Assembly: GCA_022484695.1 (NCBI GenBank)
Contig: JAKVKU010000021.1
Location: forward strand, 1 to 34,135
DNA length: 34,135 bases
Source: Lactobacillus sp.
GTDB taxonomy: Bacteria; Bacillota; Bacilli; Lactobacillales; Lactobacillaceae
Reading direction: 5' to 3'
The notes under the pieces are model-generated. The model was given only the letters and a program-made list of their open reading frames with translations, was not told the origin of the DNA and made no database searches. This document shows, one piece after another, positions 16,823 to 25,953 of this stretch. Position 1 is the stretch's first letter; each line of letters starts with the position of its first letter. A program made the position numbers and the translations under genes.

Positions 16823-17773
16823 ATGTTAGAGGATGCATATTTAGCGTTAGAGCGAACGATTTTAAACCAAGGCCACTATAAAGATGATCGGACTAATACG
16901 GGAACTTATAGCATTTTTGGCTACCAGATGCGGTTTGATTTACAAGCTGGGTTTCCTTTGTTGACCACTAAGAAAGTACCCTTTGGTTTGATCAAAAGTG
17001 AATTGCTGTGGTTTTTAAAGGGTGATACCAATATTCGTTTCCTGCTGCAGCATAAGAATCATATTTGGGATGAGTGGGCGTTTAAAAACTACGTAACTAG
17101 TGCTGCTTATCAAGGCCCTGATATGACGGACTTTGGCCATCGGGCCACCACGGACCCCGCTTTTAAGAAGCTGTATGATGCACAAATGCAGGCCTTTGAT
17201 GCCCGTATTTTAGCCGAGCCAGATTTTGCTGAAAAATTCGGAAATTTAGGCAATGTTTACGGCAGTCAATGGCGCCACTGGCACACTAGCAATGGTCAAA
17301 CCATTGATCAAATTAAAAATGTCATCGATATGATCAAACAAACGCCAGATTCTAGGCGTTTGATCGTCTCGGCGTGGAATCCAGAGGACATTCCTAACAT
17401 GGCCTTGCCACCATGTCATACCATGTTTCAATTTTATGTGGTTGATGGGAAGCTTTCTTGTCAGCTGTATCAACGCAGTGGGGATGTTTTCTTAGGGGTG
17501 CCCTTTAATATTGCCAGTTATGCGTTGTTGACCCATCTCATTGCCCAAGCCACTGGTTTAGAAGTGGGGGAGTTTGTCCATACCTTAGGGGATGCCCATA
17601 TTTATAAAAATCACTTACACCAGGTCAAAGAACAATTGACCCGGACGCCAAAAGCGGCGCCGCAACTCATTTTAAATCCGGATAAAAAAGATATTTTTGA
17701 TTTTGAGATGGGCGATATTCACTTGGAAAACTATGACCCTTACCCGGCCATTAAAGCGCCGGTAGCCGTTTAG
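16823..17773 (+). CDS. thyA: Thymidylate synthase
   Basis: ThyA methylates dUMP to dTMP using methylene-tetrahydrofolate, which it turns into dihydrofolate. The 316-aa length and the roughly 50-residue insertion after residue 90 (the [18 protein letters not shown] region) match the L. casei enzyme. The catalytic cysteine lies in [11 protein letters not shown] at about residue 198, and the folate and dUMP sites ([33 protein letters not shown]) are intact. The frame is open to GTG 16808, but AGGAG 16811-16815 serves ATG 16823. dfrA follows within ten bases, so the producer and the recycler of dihydrofolate are coexpressed. Confidence 0.98.
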   Translation: MLEDAYLALERTILNQGHYKDDRTNTGTYSIFGYQMRFDLQAGFPLLTTKKVPFGLIKSELLWFLKGDTNIRFLLQHKNHIWDEWAFKNYVTSAAYQGPDMTDFGHRATTDPAFKKLYDAQMQAFDARILAEPDFAEKFGNLGNVYGSQWRHWHTSNGQTIDQIKNVIDMIKQTPDSRRLIVSAWNPEDIPNMALPPCHTMFQFYVVDGKLSCQLYQRSGDVFLGVPFNIASYALLTHLIAQATGLEVGEFVHTLGDAHIYKNHLHQVKEQLTRTPKAAPQLILNPDKKDIFDFEMGDIHLENYDPYPAIKAPVAV

Positions 17774-17783
17774 GAGGTCTTTT

Positions 17784-18272
17784 ATGCTTGCATTTATTTG
17801 GGCGGAGTCAACCAATCACGTCATCGGCGCCAAGGGTAAAATGCCCTGGCATATTTCCGATGATTTGCAGTACTTTAAAAAAACCACCCGCAATCACTGT
17901 GTGGTGATGGGACGGCAAACTTTTGTCAGTTTAGGGGGTAAACCCTTGCCTCAGCGGCAAAATATCGTGCTAAGCCGCCAATTTGATCTGCAACTGCCAG
18001 CTGATGTCATTCACTGCCAGGACAAACAAGGGGTATTGGCCTATGCAAAAGCGCAGCCAACCGCCCAGATATTTATCATTGGCGGGGCTCAGATTTTTGC
18101 CTTGTTTGCCGATGTGGTTCAACAACTTTATGTGACCCGAATTCAAAAAGAGGTGCCTGGGGATACGTATATGCCCCCATTACCTTGGTCAGAATTTAAG
18201 TTGATTTCCGAAGTGCCGGGGGCAACCAATACGGATTGGCCCCATAAGTTTGAAATCTACGAACGTATTTAA
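17784..18272 (+). CDS. dfrA: Dihydrofolate reductase
   Basis: The enzyme reduces dihydrofolate to tetrahydrofolate with NADPH, regenerating the cofactor spent by ThyA. The 162-aa protein shows the loop IGAKGKMPWHISDDLQYFKK with the catalytic acid at D27, the NADPH motifs VVMGRQTF and IIGGAQIF, and the ending FEIYERI. TAGGAGGT precedes ATG 17784. No sequence hint of trimethoprim resistance can be judged reliably by eye. It is the last gene of the ABC-F, thyA, dfrA unit and stops immediately before a bidirectional terminator. Confidence 0.97.
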   Translation: MLAFIWAESTNHVIGAKGKMPWHISDDLQYFKKTTRNHCVVMGRQTFVSLGGKPLPQRQNIVLSRQFDLQLPADVIHCQDKQGVLAYAKAQPTAQIFIIGGAQIFALFADVVQQLYVTRIQKEVPGDTYMPPLPWSEFKLISEVPGATNTDWPHKFEIYERI

Positions 18273-18274
18273 AA

Positions 18275-18315
18275 AAAAGTATGGTCCGAATAACATTTTC
18301 GGATCATACTTTTTT
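18275..18315. terminator. Bidirectional intrinsic terminator
   Basis: AAAAGTATGGTCCGAA (18275-18290) pairs with TTCGGATCATACTTTT (18298 onward), with A runs on the left and T runs on the right. It can end both the dfrA transcript (plus) and the hemolysin III-type transcript (minus). Confidence 0.93.
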
Positions 18316-18331
18316 ATAATGGGTGATTGGG

Positions 18332-18994
18332 TTAAATGTAAAATAAAATGGAGAAATACATCAAGGCGGACCCCAGGATAACAAATAAATGCCAGATCAC
18401 ATGGATAAAAGGGATGGCCCGCATGCTGTAAATCACGGCGCCTAAGGTAAAGGAGACCCCGCCTAATATAAGTAACCATAAGCCCCGCCAGCCCAAGGTC
18501 AAATATAAAGGATGCATGGCAATCAACACACCCCAGCCCATGAGCACATAAAGGCCCGTCTCTAAGCCGCGGTGGGCCCCCACATGAAATACTTTGTACA
18601 AGATACCACTAATGGCCAAGAGCCAAATGACCCCGCATAACACCCAGCCAAAGGTCCCCTGGATGGCCAGGAGACAATAAGGGGTATAAGTGCCAGCAAT
18701 CAGCAAAAAGATACTGCTATGGTCAAATATTTGAAAGACATGTTTGGCTCGGGTGAAGATCAAGCTATGGAAAAGTGTGGAACTCAGATATAAAATAATC
18801 ATAGAGGCCCCATAAATGGCATAGGAAACTATGGCTAAAGTACTATGTTCTCTGAGACCTTTCAGCAGTAAAATAACTAGACCGGTAATGGCTAAGAAAA
18901 CCGCCAAACCGTGGGTAACTGCGTTTAAAACTTCATTGGTGATTTCATATTTTTTACTAAGGTGGGGTCGTTCGTTAAAAATTGATTGACGCAT
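18332..18994 (-). CDS. Hemolysin III / TrhA-type integral membrane protein
   Basis: The 220-aa protein has about seven membrane helices and the PAQR/hemolysin III signatures: ITNEVLNAVTHGLAVFLA near the N-terminus, SSTLFHSL (Ser-x3-His type), DHSSIFLLIAGTYTPYCLL, and HVIWHLFVILGSALMYFSI at the end. The Ser, Asp and His residues correspond to the presumed metal site of this superfamily. TrhA proteins are linked to membrane lipid homeostasis; haemolysis itself is shown only in a few species. ATG 18994 follows AGGAGGAAA (complement of 19001-19009). It is a lone minus-strand gene, convergent with dfrA and divergent from degV. Confidence 0.92.
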   Translation of the reverse strand: MRQSIFNERPHLSKKYEITNEVLNAVTHGLAVFLAITGLVILLLKGLREHSTLAIVSYAIYGASMIILYLSSTLFHSLIFTRAKHVFQIFDHSSIFLLIAGTYTPYCLLAIQGTFGWVLCGVIWLLAISGILYKVFHVGAHRGLETGLYVLMGWGVLIAMHPLYLTLGWRGLWLLILGGVSFTLGAVIYSMRAIPFIHVIWHLFVILGSALMYFSILFYI

Positions 18995-19096
18995 ATGTTG
19001 TTTCCTCCTATGTAAAACAGTGTGCGGGACCTGTAAATCTTTGTTATACTAATTAATCAGTGAACCATATTTTTATAGTAACACCAAAGCTGCCTT

Positions 19097-19126
19097 TTGA
19101 CGATGTATTATAAGCAAGGCATAAAT
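19097..19126 (+). promoter_or_regulatory. Probable promoter of the degV unit
   Basis: TTGACG (19097-19102) is followed 17 bases later by CATAAA (19120-19125). The -35 matches five of six positions. A second candidate, the extended -10 TGtTATACT at 19042-19050, would give a longer leader. Both lie between the divergent hemolysin III-type and degV genes. Confidence 0.45.
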
Positions 19127-19164
19127 CAGTGGCCCAATATTTTGGCCGAAAGTGAGTGTAATTC

Positions 19165-20007
19165 ATGGCAAAAGTAAAAATTGTAACGGACTCTTCAGTG
19201 CAGTTGACCCCTGAAGAAATTGATAAGTACGCTGTCAATGTTATTCCTTTAACAATTGAAATTGATCAAAAATCTTATGTGGATGATGTGGATATTACCC
19301 GCAAAGACTTTATGACAATGATGGCCCAAGCAGCTAATCTGCCCAAGACCAGTCAACCTTCAGTGGGGAAATTTCTAGATTTATTTGATAAATTAGCAGC
19401 AGATGGCAGCCAAATATTGGCGATTCATATGACTGAGGCTATCAGCGGAACGGTCAATGCCGCCCGGCAAGCTGGGGAAATTTCCCGGGCCAACGTCACC
19501 GTGGTAGATAGTCAATTTACCGACCGGGCCATGGCGTTTCAAGTGATCGAAGCAGCTAAATTGGCTCAACAAGGCGCAGACATGGCCGCTATTTTGGCCA
19601 AAGTCAAAGAGGTTCGAGAACATACCCGCCTGGTCATGGGTGTGGTGGATTTGACCAACCTGGTCAAAGGCGGTCGCTTAAGTCGGGTGTCGGGCATGAT
19701 CAGTGGCTTGTTGAACATTAAAATTGTCTTGGAATTACAAGATGGTAAATTACATGCTGTGGCCAAGGGCCGTGGCGAGAAGACGATCATGCGCTATGTG
19801 GACAAGGTGATCGCTGAGATGAAGACCTTGCCACCCATTGAAGCCATTGGGATTTCCCATGCGGCTGGGCTAGCCATCAGCCAAAGAGTGGCCGATAAGA
19901 TCCGGCAAGTGATTGCAAATGTACCGATCTTAATTCGTGAAACGGACCCAATTATTGCTACCCATGCCGGTCCAGGCGCGTTTGCGTTGATGTATTATAC
20001 GAAGTAA
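19165..20007 (+). CDS. DegV family fatty acid-binding protein
   Basis: DegV/FakB-type proteins bind a fatty acid in a two-domain fold; FakB members present it to FakA kinase for phosphorylation, but many paralogues have no tested role. The 280-aa protein has the conserved opening VKIVTDSSVQLTPEE, SQPSVGKFLDLF, the HMTEAISGTVNAARQA motif, VVDSQFTD, and the closing TDPIIATHAGPGAFALMYY. ATG 19165 is preceded by GAAAGTGAG, a moderate Shine-Dalgarno. It is the first gene of a closely spaced run with a secreted SGNH hydrolase and a YpmS-like protein, which suggests envelope lipid work. No fakA lies in this window. Confidence 0.92.
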   Translation: MAKVKIVTDSSVQLTPEEIDKYAVNVIPLTIEIDQKSYVDDVDITRKDFMTMMAQAANLPKTSQPSVGKFLDLFDKLAADGSQILAIHMTEAISGTVNAARQAGEISRANVTVVDSQFTDRAMAFQVIEAAKLAQQGADMAAILAKVKEVREHTRLVMGVVDLTNLVKGGRLSRVSGMISGLLNIKIVLELQDGKLHAVAKGRGEKTIMRYVDKVIAEMKTLPPIEAIGISHAAGLAISQRVADKIRQVIANVPILIRETDPIIATHAGPGAFALMYYTK

Positions 20008-20029
20008 TTGATAAAGTAGGTGTTATTTT

Positions 20030-20941
20030 TTGAAGAAATATTGGCTATTAGGGATGCTGCTTAGCCTTTTTTGTCTGGGGAGCCTATTGGTATCTGTCCC
20101 TGGGGGGCAACCTAATGTGGCCCTAGCGGCTAAGAAGACGACGAAATCTGTTAAACCAGCTGCTAAAAAGCAGGTGCAAATCACGGCCATTGGCGATTCT
20201 TTGACCCAAGGTATTGGGGATTCGGCCAAGGATCAGGGCTATGTGGGCTTGTTGAAAAAAACGATCACGAAGAAATATCCTAAAACAAAAGTAACCACCG
20301 CCAATTTTGGCGTGGGGGGGAATACCAGTGCTCAAATTTTAGACCGGGTTTTAAACGATCCTAAAATTAGTGCCAGTGTCCAAAAAGCAGATGCGGTGGT
20401 CATGACCATGGGGGGCAATGATATCATGCAAGTGATCTCTAAAGACCCATTACATGTGACTACCCAGGCGGTGGACGCCAAGGCCCAGGCGGCTTGTAAA
20501 AATTTGACCCAGATCATTCAAAAGATTCGTACGGTTAATGGCCAGGTCCCAATTTTTGTGATTGGGCTTTATAATCCCTTTTATGTGCTGATGCCCACGG
20601 TGACCACGATGCAAGTTGCCGTTCATAGTTGGAATGCCGGGACCCAGGCGGCTTTGAAGTTACAAAACCGCAGCTATTTCGTGCCGGTTGATGCTATTTT
20701 GACCAAAGGGGATGCGAAAACGAAAAAAGCGGTGGCCAAGCGTTTGAAAGCCGTGGCCACTACCAAACAAGCTCAGGCGGCCAGCAATAGTAGTTCTAAA
20801 AAGGAACCGGAGTTGACAAACCCATATCTTTATAAAAAAGATCATTTTCATCCCAACCATGTGGGCTATGAGAAAATGACCACTGAACTTTATCAGGTCA
20901 TGGCAGATCATAAGCAACTGTGGCTATATCAAAAGAAGTAG
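20030..20941 (+). CDS. Secreted SGNH/GDSL-family hydrolase (YpmR-like)
   Basis: The protein is 303 aa with a signal peptide at about residues 1-33 (MKKYWLLGMLLSLFCLGSLL, ending VALA-AKK). The four SGNH blocks are present: GDSL at residues 55-58 with nucleophile S57, FGVGGNTSAQIL, MGGNDIM, and DHFHPNHVGY with the catalytic Asp and His. Such enzymes are lipases or esterases; the substrate is not predictable here. Lys-rich stretches follow the signal and precede the last block. The start is TTG 20030 after TAGGTG. In B. subtilis ypmR (SGNH) is followed by ypmS, the same order as here. Confidence 0.92.
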   Translation: MKKYWLLGMLLSLFCLGSLLVSVPGGQPNVALAAKKTTKSVKPAAKKQVQITAIGDSLTQGIGDSAKDQGYVGLLKKTITKKYPKTKVTTANFGVGGNTSAQILDRVLNDPKISASVQKADAVVMTMGGNDIMQVISKDPLHVTTQAVDAKAQAACKNLTQIIQKIRTVNGQVPIFVIGLYNPFYVLMPTVTTMQVAVHSWNAGTQAALKLQNRSYFVPVDAILTKGDAKTKKAVAKRLKAVATTKQAQAASNSSSKKEPELTNPYLYKKDHFHPNHVGYEKMTTELYQVMADHKQLWLYQKK

Positions 20942-20954
20942 GAGTTTTAAGACC

Positions 20955-21566
20955 TTGACACCAAAACCAAAAAGTACGCCAACCACCAAGGGGCATAATC
21001 CTTGGAAAATTGCCTTTGTCACATTAATTTTGTTGCTCATTTTTGCCGTTTCATTTGTGAGCATTCGCGCCTTTAGCCCAATGCCCGCCCAAGACAATCA
21101 AACGAAGTTAACGACTGAAAATGAGTCTTTCAGTGTGACCTTTAATAAAAAACAAATTAATGGCTTTATCCATTATTATCTCGCCAACCAATTGAAAAAT
21201 GAAACGGTAAAGTATAATTTCACCCTGGAGAAGCATGCGGTGCTCACGGGAAAACTGTATTTTTTAAATCAACCGGTGGAGTTCTCTTTGGCCTGTGATC
21301 CTTATGTTTTAGAAAATGGCAATGTCCAATTAAAGGCCAGGTCCATTGCGGTGGGGCGGTTAAACCTGCCCTTGACCTTTGTGATGGGCTATATCAGTCA
21401 TAATTTCAAGTTACCAAAATGGGTTGCGGTGGACGCTAATAAACAATTGATCAATTTAAAATTGAATCAATTTAAGTTAGCCAACGGGATGCAATTCACG
21501 GCTAAACGGATTGATTTAAAACAGGATAAAATTGAATTTAATGTCTTTTTACCCCCGGTCAAGTAA
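20955..21566 (+). CDS. ypmS: YpmS-like single-pass membrane protein
   Basis: The 203-aa protein has a short Pro/Lys-rich cytoplasmic N-terminus, one membrane helix at about residues 18-37 (FVTLILLLIFAVSFVSI) and an exported domain. That domain has the YpmS (DUF2140) pattern: SFSVTFNKKQINGFIHYYL, alternating strands, a lipid-binding-like beta-rich part, and QFTAKRIDLKQDKIEF at the end. Function is unknown. The start is TTG 20955, ten bases after AGGAG 20940-20944. It follows the SGNH hydrolase by 13 bases, the same pairing as ypmR-ypmS in Bacillus, so the two may act on the same substrate. Confidence 0.87.
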   Translation: MTPKPKSTPTTKGHNPWKIAFVTLILLLIFAVSFVSIRAFSPMPAQDNQTKLTTENESFSVTFNKKQINGFIHYYLANQLKNETVKYNFTLEKHAVLTGKLYFLNQPVEFSLACDPYVLENGNVQLKARSIAVGRLNLPLTFVMGYISHNFKLPKWVAVDANKQLINLKLNQFKLANGMQFTAKRIDLKQDKIEFNVFLPPVK

Positions 21567-21578
21567 AGAAGGTATTCC

Positions 21579-21803
21579 ATGAAACGTAGTTTTTATCAAT
21601 GGTTGATGACCCAACGTAACCCAAACGGCCATGACGAACTGGCTAATTTTGCCAATAATGCTTTTTTAGATCAGGCTTTTCCCAAACAGTCAGAAGACTA
21701 TCATGACATTGCCCAGTATTTGGAACTCAATGGCACTTATCTGCCGAATATGGACGTATTCGATTTGGCTTTTCGGGAATATCAGGAATTGAATCAACTT
21801 TAA
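21579..21803 (+). CDS. YozE family protein (UPF0346)
   Basis: This is a small cytoplasmic protein of 74 aa with the YozE family pattern SFYQWLMTQRNPNGHDELANFANNAF... followed by FPKQSEDYHDIAQYLE and DVFDLAFREYQEL. The fold is known to be a compact SAM-like helical bundle; its role is unknown. ATG 21579 follows AAGAAGG. It sits 12 bases after the YpmS-like gene and 21 bases before ctpA, so it is part of the same transcript. Confidence 0.92.
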   Translation: MKRSFYQWLMTQRNPNGHDELANFANNAFLDQAFPKQSEDYHDIAQYLELNGTYLPNMDVFDLAFREYQELNQL

Positions 21804-21824
21804 TTAAAAATCGAGGTAGAACTA

Positions 21825-23294
21825 GTGGCAAAACATACGCAGCAAAAACTTGGACAATCTAAAAAAAGGCAGCTTTTTGTGCCTATCTTTGTGGGAATCG
21901 TGGCGTTTATCGCCGGTGTTGGTTTAACGTTGGTGGCGGGCTTAGCCATGATTGGCCATGTGGGCTTTTCTCAAAACCAAAGTCGGGGCAGTTTATCAAA
22001 AATTACCGGCGTTTATCAAACCATCAAAGCCAACTACTATAAACCCGTCGATTCTAACAAGCTGATCAATGGGGCCATTAATGGCATGGTGGCTAGTTTG
22101 AACGATCCTTTTTCAGAGTATTTGGCCAATCAAGATGCCACAGATTTAAATAATACGATCTCAGGTAGCTTCGGCGGCATTGGGACATCGGTGAAACAAG
22201 CGGGTAATTACGTGGCTGTGGATGCCCCTGTTAAAAACACTCCCGCTACCAAGGCTGGTTTAAAAACGGATGACTTGATTGTCAGTATTGATGGCAAGTC
22301 AGCCAAGAACTTGACTGTGGCTAAAGTCGTGGCCAAGATCCGCGGTAAAATCGGCACCAAAGTTACTTTGGGCCTGCGGCGGGGGAGTACTGCCTTCACT
22401 TTGACTTTGACCCGGGCTAAGATCCCCGTTAAAACGGTGACGGGGGCCATTGATCAAGCTAACCCCACTGTAGGTAATATTCAGATCACGACTTTTTCGG
22501 AGCCCACCGGCAAAGAATTAAAACAGACGATTAAATCCCTGCGTCAAAAGGGGGCTAAACGCTTCGTCATTGATTTAAGAGGTAACCCTGGGGGTACTTT
22601 ACCCACAGCCCTTGAAACGGCCAGTATGTTCTTGAAAAACGGGCAAACCATCATGCAGACCCAAGAAAAAGGGGCTCAGCCAGTGAAATATGTGGCCAGC
22701 AAAGACTATGATCAAGGTTTTAAAGTCAAAGAAAAGACCGTTGTCTTAGTGGATGGGGATTCCGCCAGTGCGGCTGAGATCTTTGCCAGTGCCCTGCAAC
22801 AATCCGCCAATGCTCAGGTGATTGGGACGCAATCCTATGGGAAAGGGACGGTTCAAACGGTCTCTGACTTAGGGGGCAATAGTGAAATGAAGATCACCAC
22901 CGCTAAATGGCTGCAGCCAAACGGGACTTGGATCAACCATAAAGGGGTCACGCCGAATCAATTGGTGAAGTACCCAGATTATGCTTATTTAAGCACCTTT
23001 GATACCGGCAAGACTTATCAATTAAACCAAAGTTCTCGATCTATCGTGGCGATTCAAAAGATTTTAAATGCTTTGGGCTATCCCGTGGATCAAGAAAATG
23101 GGGTCTATGATCAAAGTATGCAAACGGCGGTGACTAATTTCCAAAATGATCAACTCAAAAATGGGGTGACTGGCCTGCAGGCTAATGGTGTTGTTGACCC
23201 GGCCACCGGGGATGCTTTAGTGAATGCTTTGACCCAAAAGATTTCCCAAAATGATCCCATGTATGCAAAAGCAGTTGCTGTTTTAACACAGTAG
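21825..23294 (+). CDS. ctpA: S41 family C-terminal processing protease
   Basis: This is a membrane-anchored serine protease of the Ctp/Tsp family that cleaves exported proteins near their C-termini. The 489-aa protein has a membrane helix at about residues 17-42, a PDZ domain (GSFGGIGTSVK ... APVKNTPATKAGLKTDDLIV), and the S41 catalytic domain with S315 in DSASAAE and K340 in SYGKGTVQ, spaced 25 residues as in E. coli Tsp. Residues from about 405 form a peptidoglycan-binding domain (SRSIVAIQKILNALGYPVD ... AVTNFQ). The start is GTG 21825 with GAGGT 21813-21817. The substrate is unknown. Confidence 0.94.
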   Translation: MAKHTQQKLGQSKKRQLFVPIFVGIVAFIAGVGLTLVAGLAMIGHVGFSQNQSRGSLSKITGVYQTIKANYYKPVDSNKLINGAINGMVASLNDPFSEYLANQDATDLNNTISGSFGGIGTSVKQAGNYVAVDAPVKNTPATKAGLKTDDLIVSIDGKSAKNLTVAKVVAKIRGKIGTKVTLGLRRGSTAFTLTLTRAKIPVKTVTGAIDQANPTVGNIQITTFSEPTGKELKQTIKSLRQKGAKRFVIDLRGNPGGTLPTALETASMFLKNGQTIMQTQEKGAQPVKYVASKDYDQGFKVKEKTVVLVDGDSASAAEIFASALQQSANAQVIGTQSYGKGTVQTVSDLGGNSEMKITTAKWLQPNGTWINHKGVTPNQLVKYPDYAYLSTFDTGKTYQLNQSSRSIVAIQKILNALGYPVDQENGVYDQSMQTAVTNFQNDQLKNGVTGLQANGVVDPATGDALVNALTQKISQNDPMYAKAVAVLTQ

Positions 23295-23303
23295 GAGGTA
23301 AGT

Positions 23304-24158
23304 ATGGCAATTCAATGGTTCCCCGGGCATATGGCCAAAGCTCGCAATCAGGTTCAAGAAAAATTAAAATTAGTAGATATCGTGTTAGAAATCGTGGATG
23401 CCCGCGTACCGGCTAGCTCGCAAAATCCCATGTTGGCTGAAATTATTGAACAAAAGCCGAAAGTTGTTATTTTAAACAAAGCTGATCTCGCTGATCCTAA
23501 GGCAACAGCTGCTTGGCAACAATACTTTCAACAACAAGGGGCAGCTAGTCTGGCCCTGGATGCCCAACATAAATCCCGCTTGCCGCAAATTGATAAAATT
23601 GTCCGGCAAGTTTTAAAGGATAAAATTGCCCGCCAATACGCCAAAGGTCTGCAGCAGGCCAAGGTCCGGGCGATCTGTATTGGTATTCCCAATGTGGGTA
23701 AGTCAACAATTTTAAATCGATTAGTCCAAAAAAATATTGCCAAAACTGGTGATCGACCCGGGGTCACTAAAAATCAACAATGGTTAAAGGTCAACGCTGA
23801 GTTTGAAGTATTGGATACCCCCGGGATCCTTTGGCCGAAGTTTGAAGATCAAACCGTGGGGACGAAACTTGCCCTTTTAGGGTCGATCAAAGATAGCCTC
23901 TATGCCCAAGATGATGTGGCGTTATTTGGTTTAAATTATCTGCGCCAGTATTATGACCAACGTTTGCTGGATGCCTATCAGCTTACTGCCAAAGACCTGA
24001 CATTAAGTGATCCGGATTTGATGATGTACTTGACGAAAAAAAACGGGTTAAAAGAAGATTATGATCAATTCTCGACGCGGTTTATTTTAGATGTCCGCAA
24101 GGGTCGTTTTGGCCGCTTGACCTTGGATCAAATTCCTGAGGCGGTTCAGCATGACTGA
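23304..24158 (+). CDS. rbgA: Ribosome biogenesis GTPase RbgA (YlqF)
   Basis: RbgA is a GTPase required for a late step of 50S assembly around uL16. The 284-aa protein is circularly permuted as expected: NKAD (in [11 protein letters not shown]) comes first, then the P-loop GIPNVGKST, then DTPG. The N-terminal [15 protein letters not shown], with its histidine, and [19 protein letters not shown] are diagnostic, and the C-terminal domain follows. AGGAGG precedes ATG 23304 closely. It overlaps rnhB by eight bases, the usual ylqF-rnhB order in Firmicutes. Confidence 0.97.
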   Translation: MAIQWFPGHMAKARNQVQEKLKLVDIVLEIVDARVPASSQNPMLAEIIEQKPKVVILNKADLADPKATAAWQQYFQQQGAASLALDAQHKSRLPQIDKIVRQVLKDKIARQYAKGLQQAKVRAICIGIPNVGKSTILNRLVQKNIAKTGDRPGVTKNQQWLKVNAEFEVLDTPGILWPKFEDQTVGTKLALLGSIKDSLYAQDDVALFGLNYLRQYYDQRLLDAYQLTAKDLTLSDPDLMMYLTKKNGLKEDYDQFSTRFILDVRKGRFGRLTLDQIPEAVQHD

Positions 24159-24912
24159 AACCATCGCGACAGTGCGGGCACGCTTGGCGGCCGGACAGCT
24201 GTCTGATTTGCAGTTAGCGGCCTTACAAGCTGATCCCCGCAAAGGGGTGCAACAATTACTGGTCCAATATCACCGCCGCCAACTTAAATTGGCCCAGGCA
24301 AAAGCAGCGTTTAACCAGCGCTGCCAGTTGGAACAACGTTATTGGGCCAAAGGTCAGCTGGTTGCCGGGGTCGATGAGGTGGGTCGCGGGCCTTTAGCAG
24401 GGCCGGTGGTGACCTGTGCCATTGTGTTAGCCCCAGATTTTAATTTAATTGGGGTCAATGACTCCAAACAACTGACCGATCCCCAGCGCCGAGCGTTATT
24501 TACTAAAATATTAAGTGAGTGTTACAGCTGTGCCATCGGCTATGCGGATAACCAAGCCATCGACCACTTTAATATTTATGAAGCCACCCGCCAAGCCATG
24601 GGTCAAGCAGTTTCAAATTTGACCCTGGTACCGGCCGGCTTATTGGTGGACGCCATGAACGTACCCACGGCCATTCCCCAAGAGAAGTTGATCCATGGGG
24701 ATGCCCGCAGTGTCAGCATTGCGGCCGCCAGTATTGTGGCCAAAGTCCTACGGGATGATCTTATGAAAATGTATGATGCGGTCTATCCTGGCTATGGTTT
24801 TAGTAAAAATATGGGTTACGGCACGGCGGCGCATTTACAGGGCTTGCAACAACTGGGGCCCACACCGATCCACCGCCACAGCTTTGCGCCGGTGCGGCAA
24901 TATGAAAAATAA
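24151..24912 (+). CDS. rnhB: Ribonuclease HII
   Basis: RNase HII cuts RNA in RNA-DNA hybrids and removes single ribonucleotides misplaced in DNA. The 253-aa protein has an N-terminal helical extension of about 70 residues typical of Firmicutes, then the catalytic core: [17 protein letters not shown] with the first Asp and Glu, LLVDAMN with an Asp, and [21 protein letters not shown] with the last Asp and conserved Ser/Lys. The ATG overlaps the end of rbgA by eight bases, so it is translated from the same message. Confidence 0.96.
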   Translation: MTETIATVRARLAAGQLSDLQLAALQADPRKGVQQLLVQYHRRQLKLAQAKAAFNQRCQLEQRYWAKGQLVAGVDEVGRGPLAGPVVTCAIVLAPDFNLIGVNDSKQLTDPQRRALFTKILSECYSCAIGYADNQAIDHFNIYEATRQAMGQAVSNLTLVPAGLLVDAMNVPTAIPQEKLIHGDARSVSIAAASIVAKVLRDDLMKMYDAVYPGYGFSKNMGYGTAAHLQGLQQLGPTPIHRHSFAPVRQYEK

Positions 24913-24938
24913 TTAAGTTTAAATAAATTTAACGTTTT

Positions 24939-24970
24939 CTGCGTAATTTTAACAAAAGCAAATTATGCAG
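24939..24970 (+). other. Hairpin overlapping the dprA ribosome binding site
   Basis: CTGCGTAATTT (24939-24949) pairs with AAATTATGCAG (24960-24970), one G-T pair, with a ten-base loop. The 3' arm ends on the first two bases of AGGAGG (24969-24974), the Shine-Dalgarno of dprA. The T run GTTTTTT lies several bases away, so it is not a classical terminator for rnhB. Confidence 0.55.
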
Positions 24971-24983
24971 GAGGCGTTTTTTG

Positions 24984-25844
24984 ATGCAATCGCGTTATTT
25001 ATACAAGTTAAAACTCAGTGGGGCCTTTAATAATCGGCAATTGTTATTGGTGGCCCAATACTTAGAACAAAAGCAGCAACTTCCCATGAATTTAGCGGAT
25101 TTACTGGCCATTGCCCAGATCCCGGCGCAAAAGCGAGCCCAGGTACAACAGCAGTTAAAAGATCCGTCACTTTCTCAAAAAGTAGCGTTCAATAACGCTA
25201 CTGGCCACTACCTAACCATTTTAGACGATTCCTACCCTAACCGCCTGCGGGAAATTTATGATCCCCCAGCGGTTTTATTTTATCAAGGGGATTTAACACT
25301 GTTACAACGCAGTTGTTTGGGGGTGGTGGGGGCCCGCTTTGCCACAACTTATGGCACCGCGGCTTTAAAACACGTTTTAAAAGATCTCGGGGACGTGAGC
25401 ATTATCAGTGGGTTAGCCCAAGGTATTGATCGCGCCGCCCATCAAATTGCCTTAGACACTGAGCTGGCCACGGTGGCGGTGATCGCCACGGGCTTAGATT
25501 GTTGTTACCCTCCTCAAAATAACGCATTGCAAAGTGCCATTCAAAAAAAGGGCCTACTCCTAAGCGAATACGCTGCCGGAACCTTACCCAGACGGTTTCA
25601 TTTTCCAGTGCGCAATCGCATCATTGCTGGGTTGAGCCATGCCCTTTTAGTGGTGGAGGCTAAACAAAAAAGTGGCAGTCTGATCACGGCTAATTTGGCC
25701 TTGGATTATAACCGGAATGTGTTAGCCATTCCTGGGAGTTTATTTGCCCCCACGTCCCAAGGTACCAATGCCTTGATCAAGGCCGGCGCTGCGGTTGTTA
25801 CTGAACCAAATGACCTGCGGGTTAATTTGACCTATTATCCATAA
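24984..25844 (+). CDS. dprA: DNA-processing protein DprA (Smf)
   Basis: DprA loads RecA on incoming single-stranded DNA during natural transformation; it is also kept in lactobacilli not known to be competent. The 286-aa protein has a short N-terminal helical domain, then the Rossmann-like core: [92 protein letters not shown] and a [10 protein letters not shown] end. No C-terminal winged helix is present. AGGAGG 24969-24974 sits nine bases before ATG 24984; an in-frame TTG at 24981 is less favoured. A hairpin overlaps the Shine-Dalgarno. Confidence 0.95.
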   Translation: MQSRYLYKLKLSGAFNNRQLLLVAQYLEQKQQLPMNLADLLAIAQIPAQKRAQVQQQLKDPSLSQKVAFNNATGHYLTILDDSYPNRLREIYDPPAVLFYQGDLTLLQRSCLGVVGARFATTYGTAALKHVLKDLGDVSIISGLAQGIDRAAHQIALDTELATVAVIATGLDCCYPPQNNALQSAIQKKGLLLSEYAAGTLPRRFHFPVRNRIIAGLSHALLVVEAKQKSGSLITANLALDYNRNVLAIPGSLFAPTSQGTNALIKAGAAVVTEPNDLRVNLTYYP

Positions 25845-25881
25845 AGGTGTACTGTTTTGGTTTTGTAAGCATCCGATAAAT

Positions 25882-25911
25882 TTGACAAAGGCGAATTTAA
25901 TAGCATATGAT
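25882..25911 (+). promoter_or_regulatory. Promoter of topA
   Basis: TTGACA (25882-25887, perfect -35) and TATGAT (25906-25911) are 18 bases apart. It is the best promoter in the window and lies between dprA and topA. Transcription would start near 25918, leaving a leader of about 36 bases with GAGGAG 25941-25946. Confidence 0.8.
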
Positions 25912-25953
25912 GTTTTACGATTTCATTTATTCAACATAGAGAGGAGTTTATCT

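Noticed and set aside
25882-25953. Upstream extension of the topA frame
   Set aside because: It holds a perfect -35 and good -10 and a binding site serving ATG 25954, which gives the conserved N-terminus.
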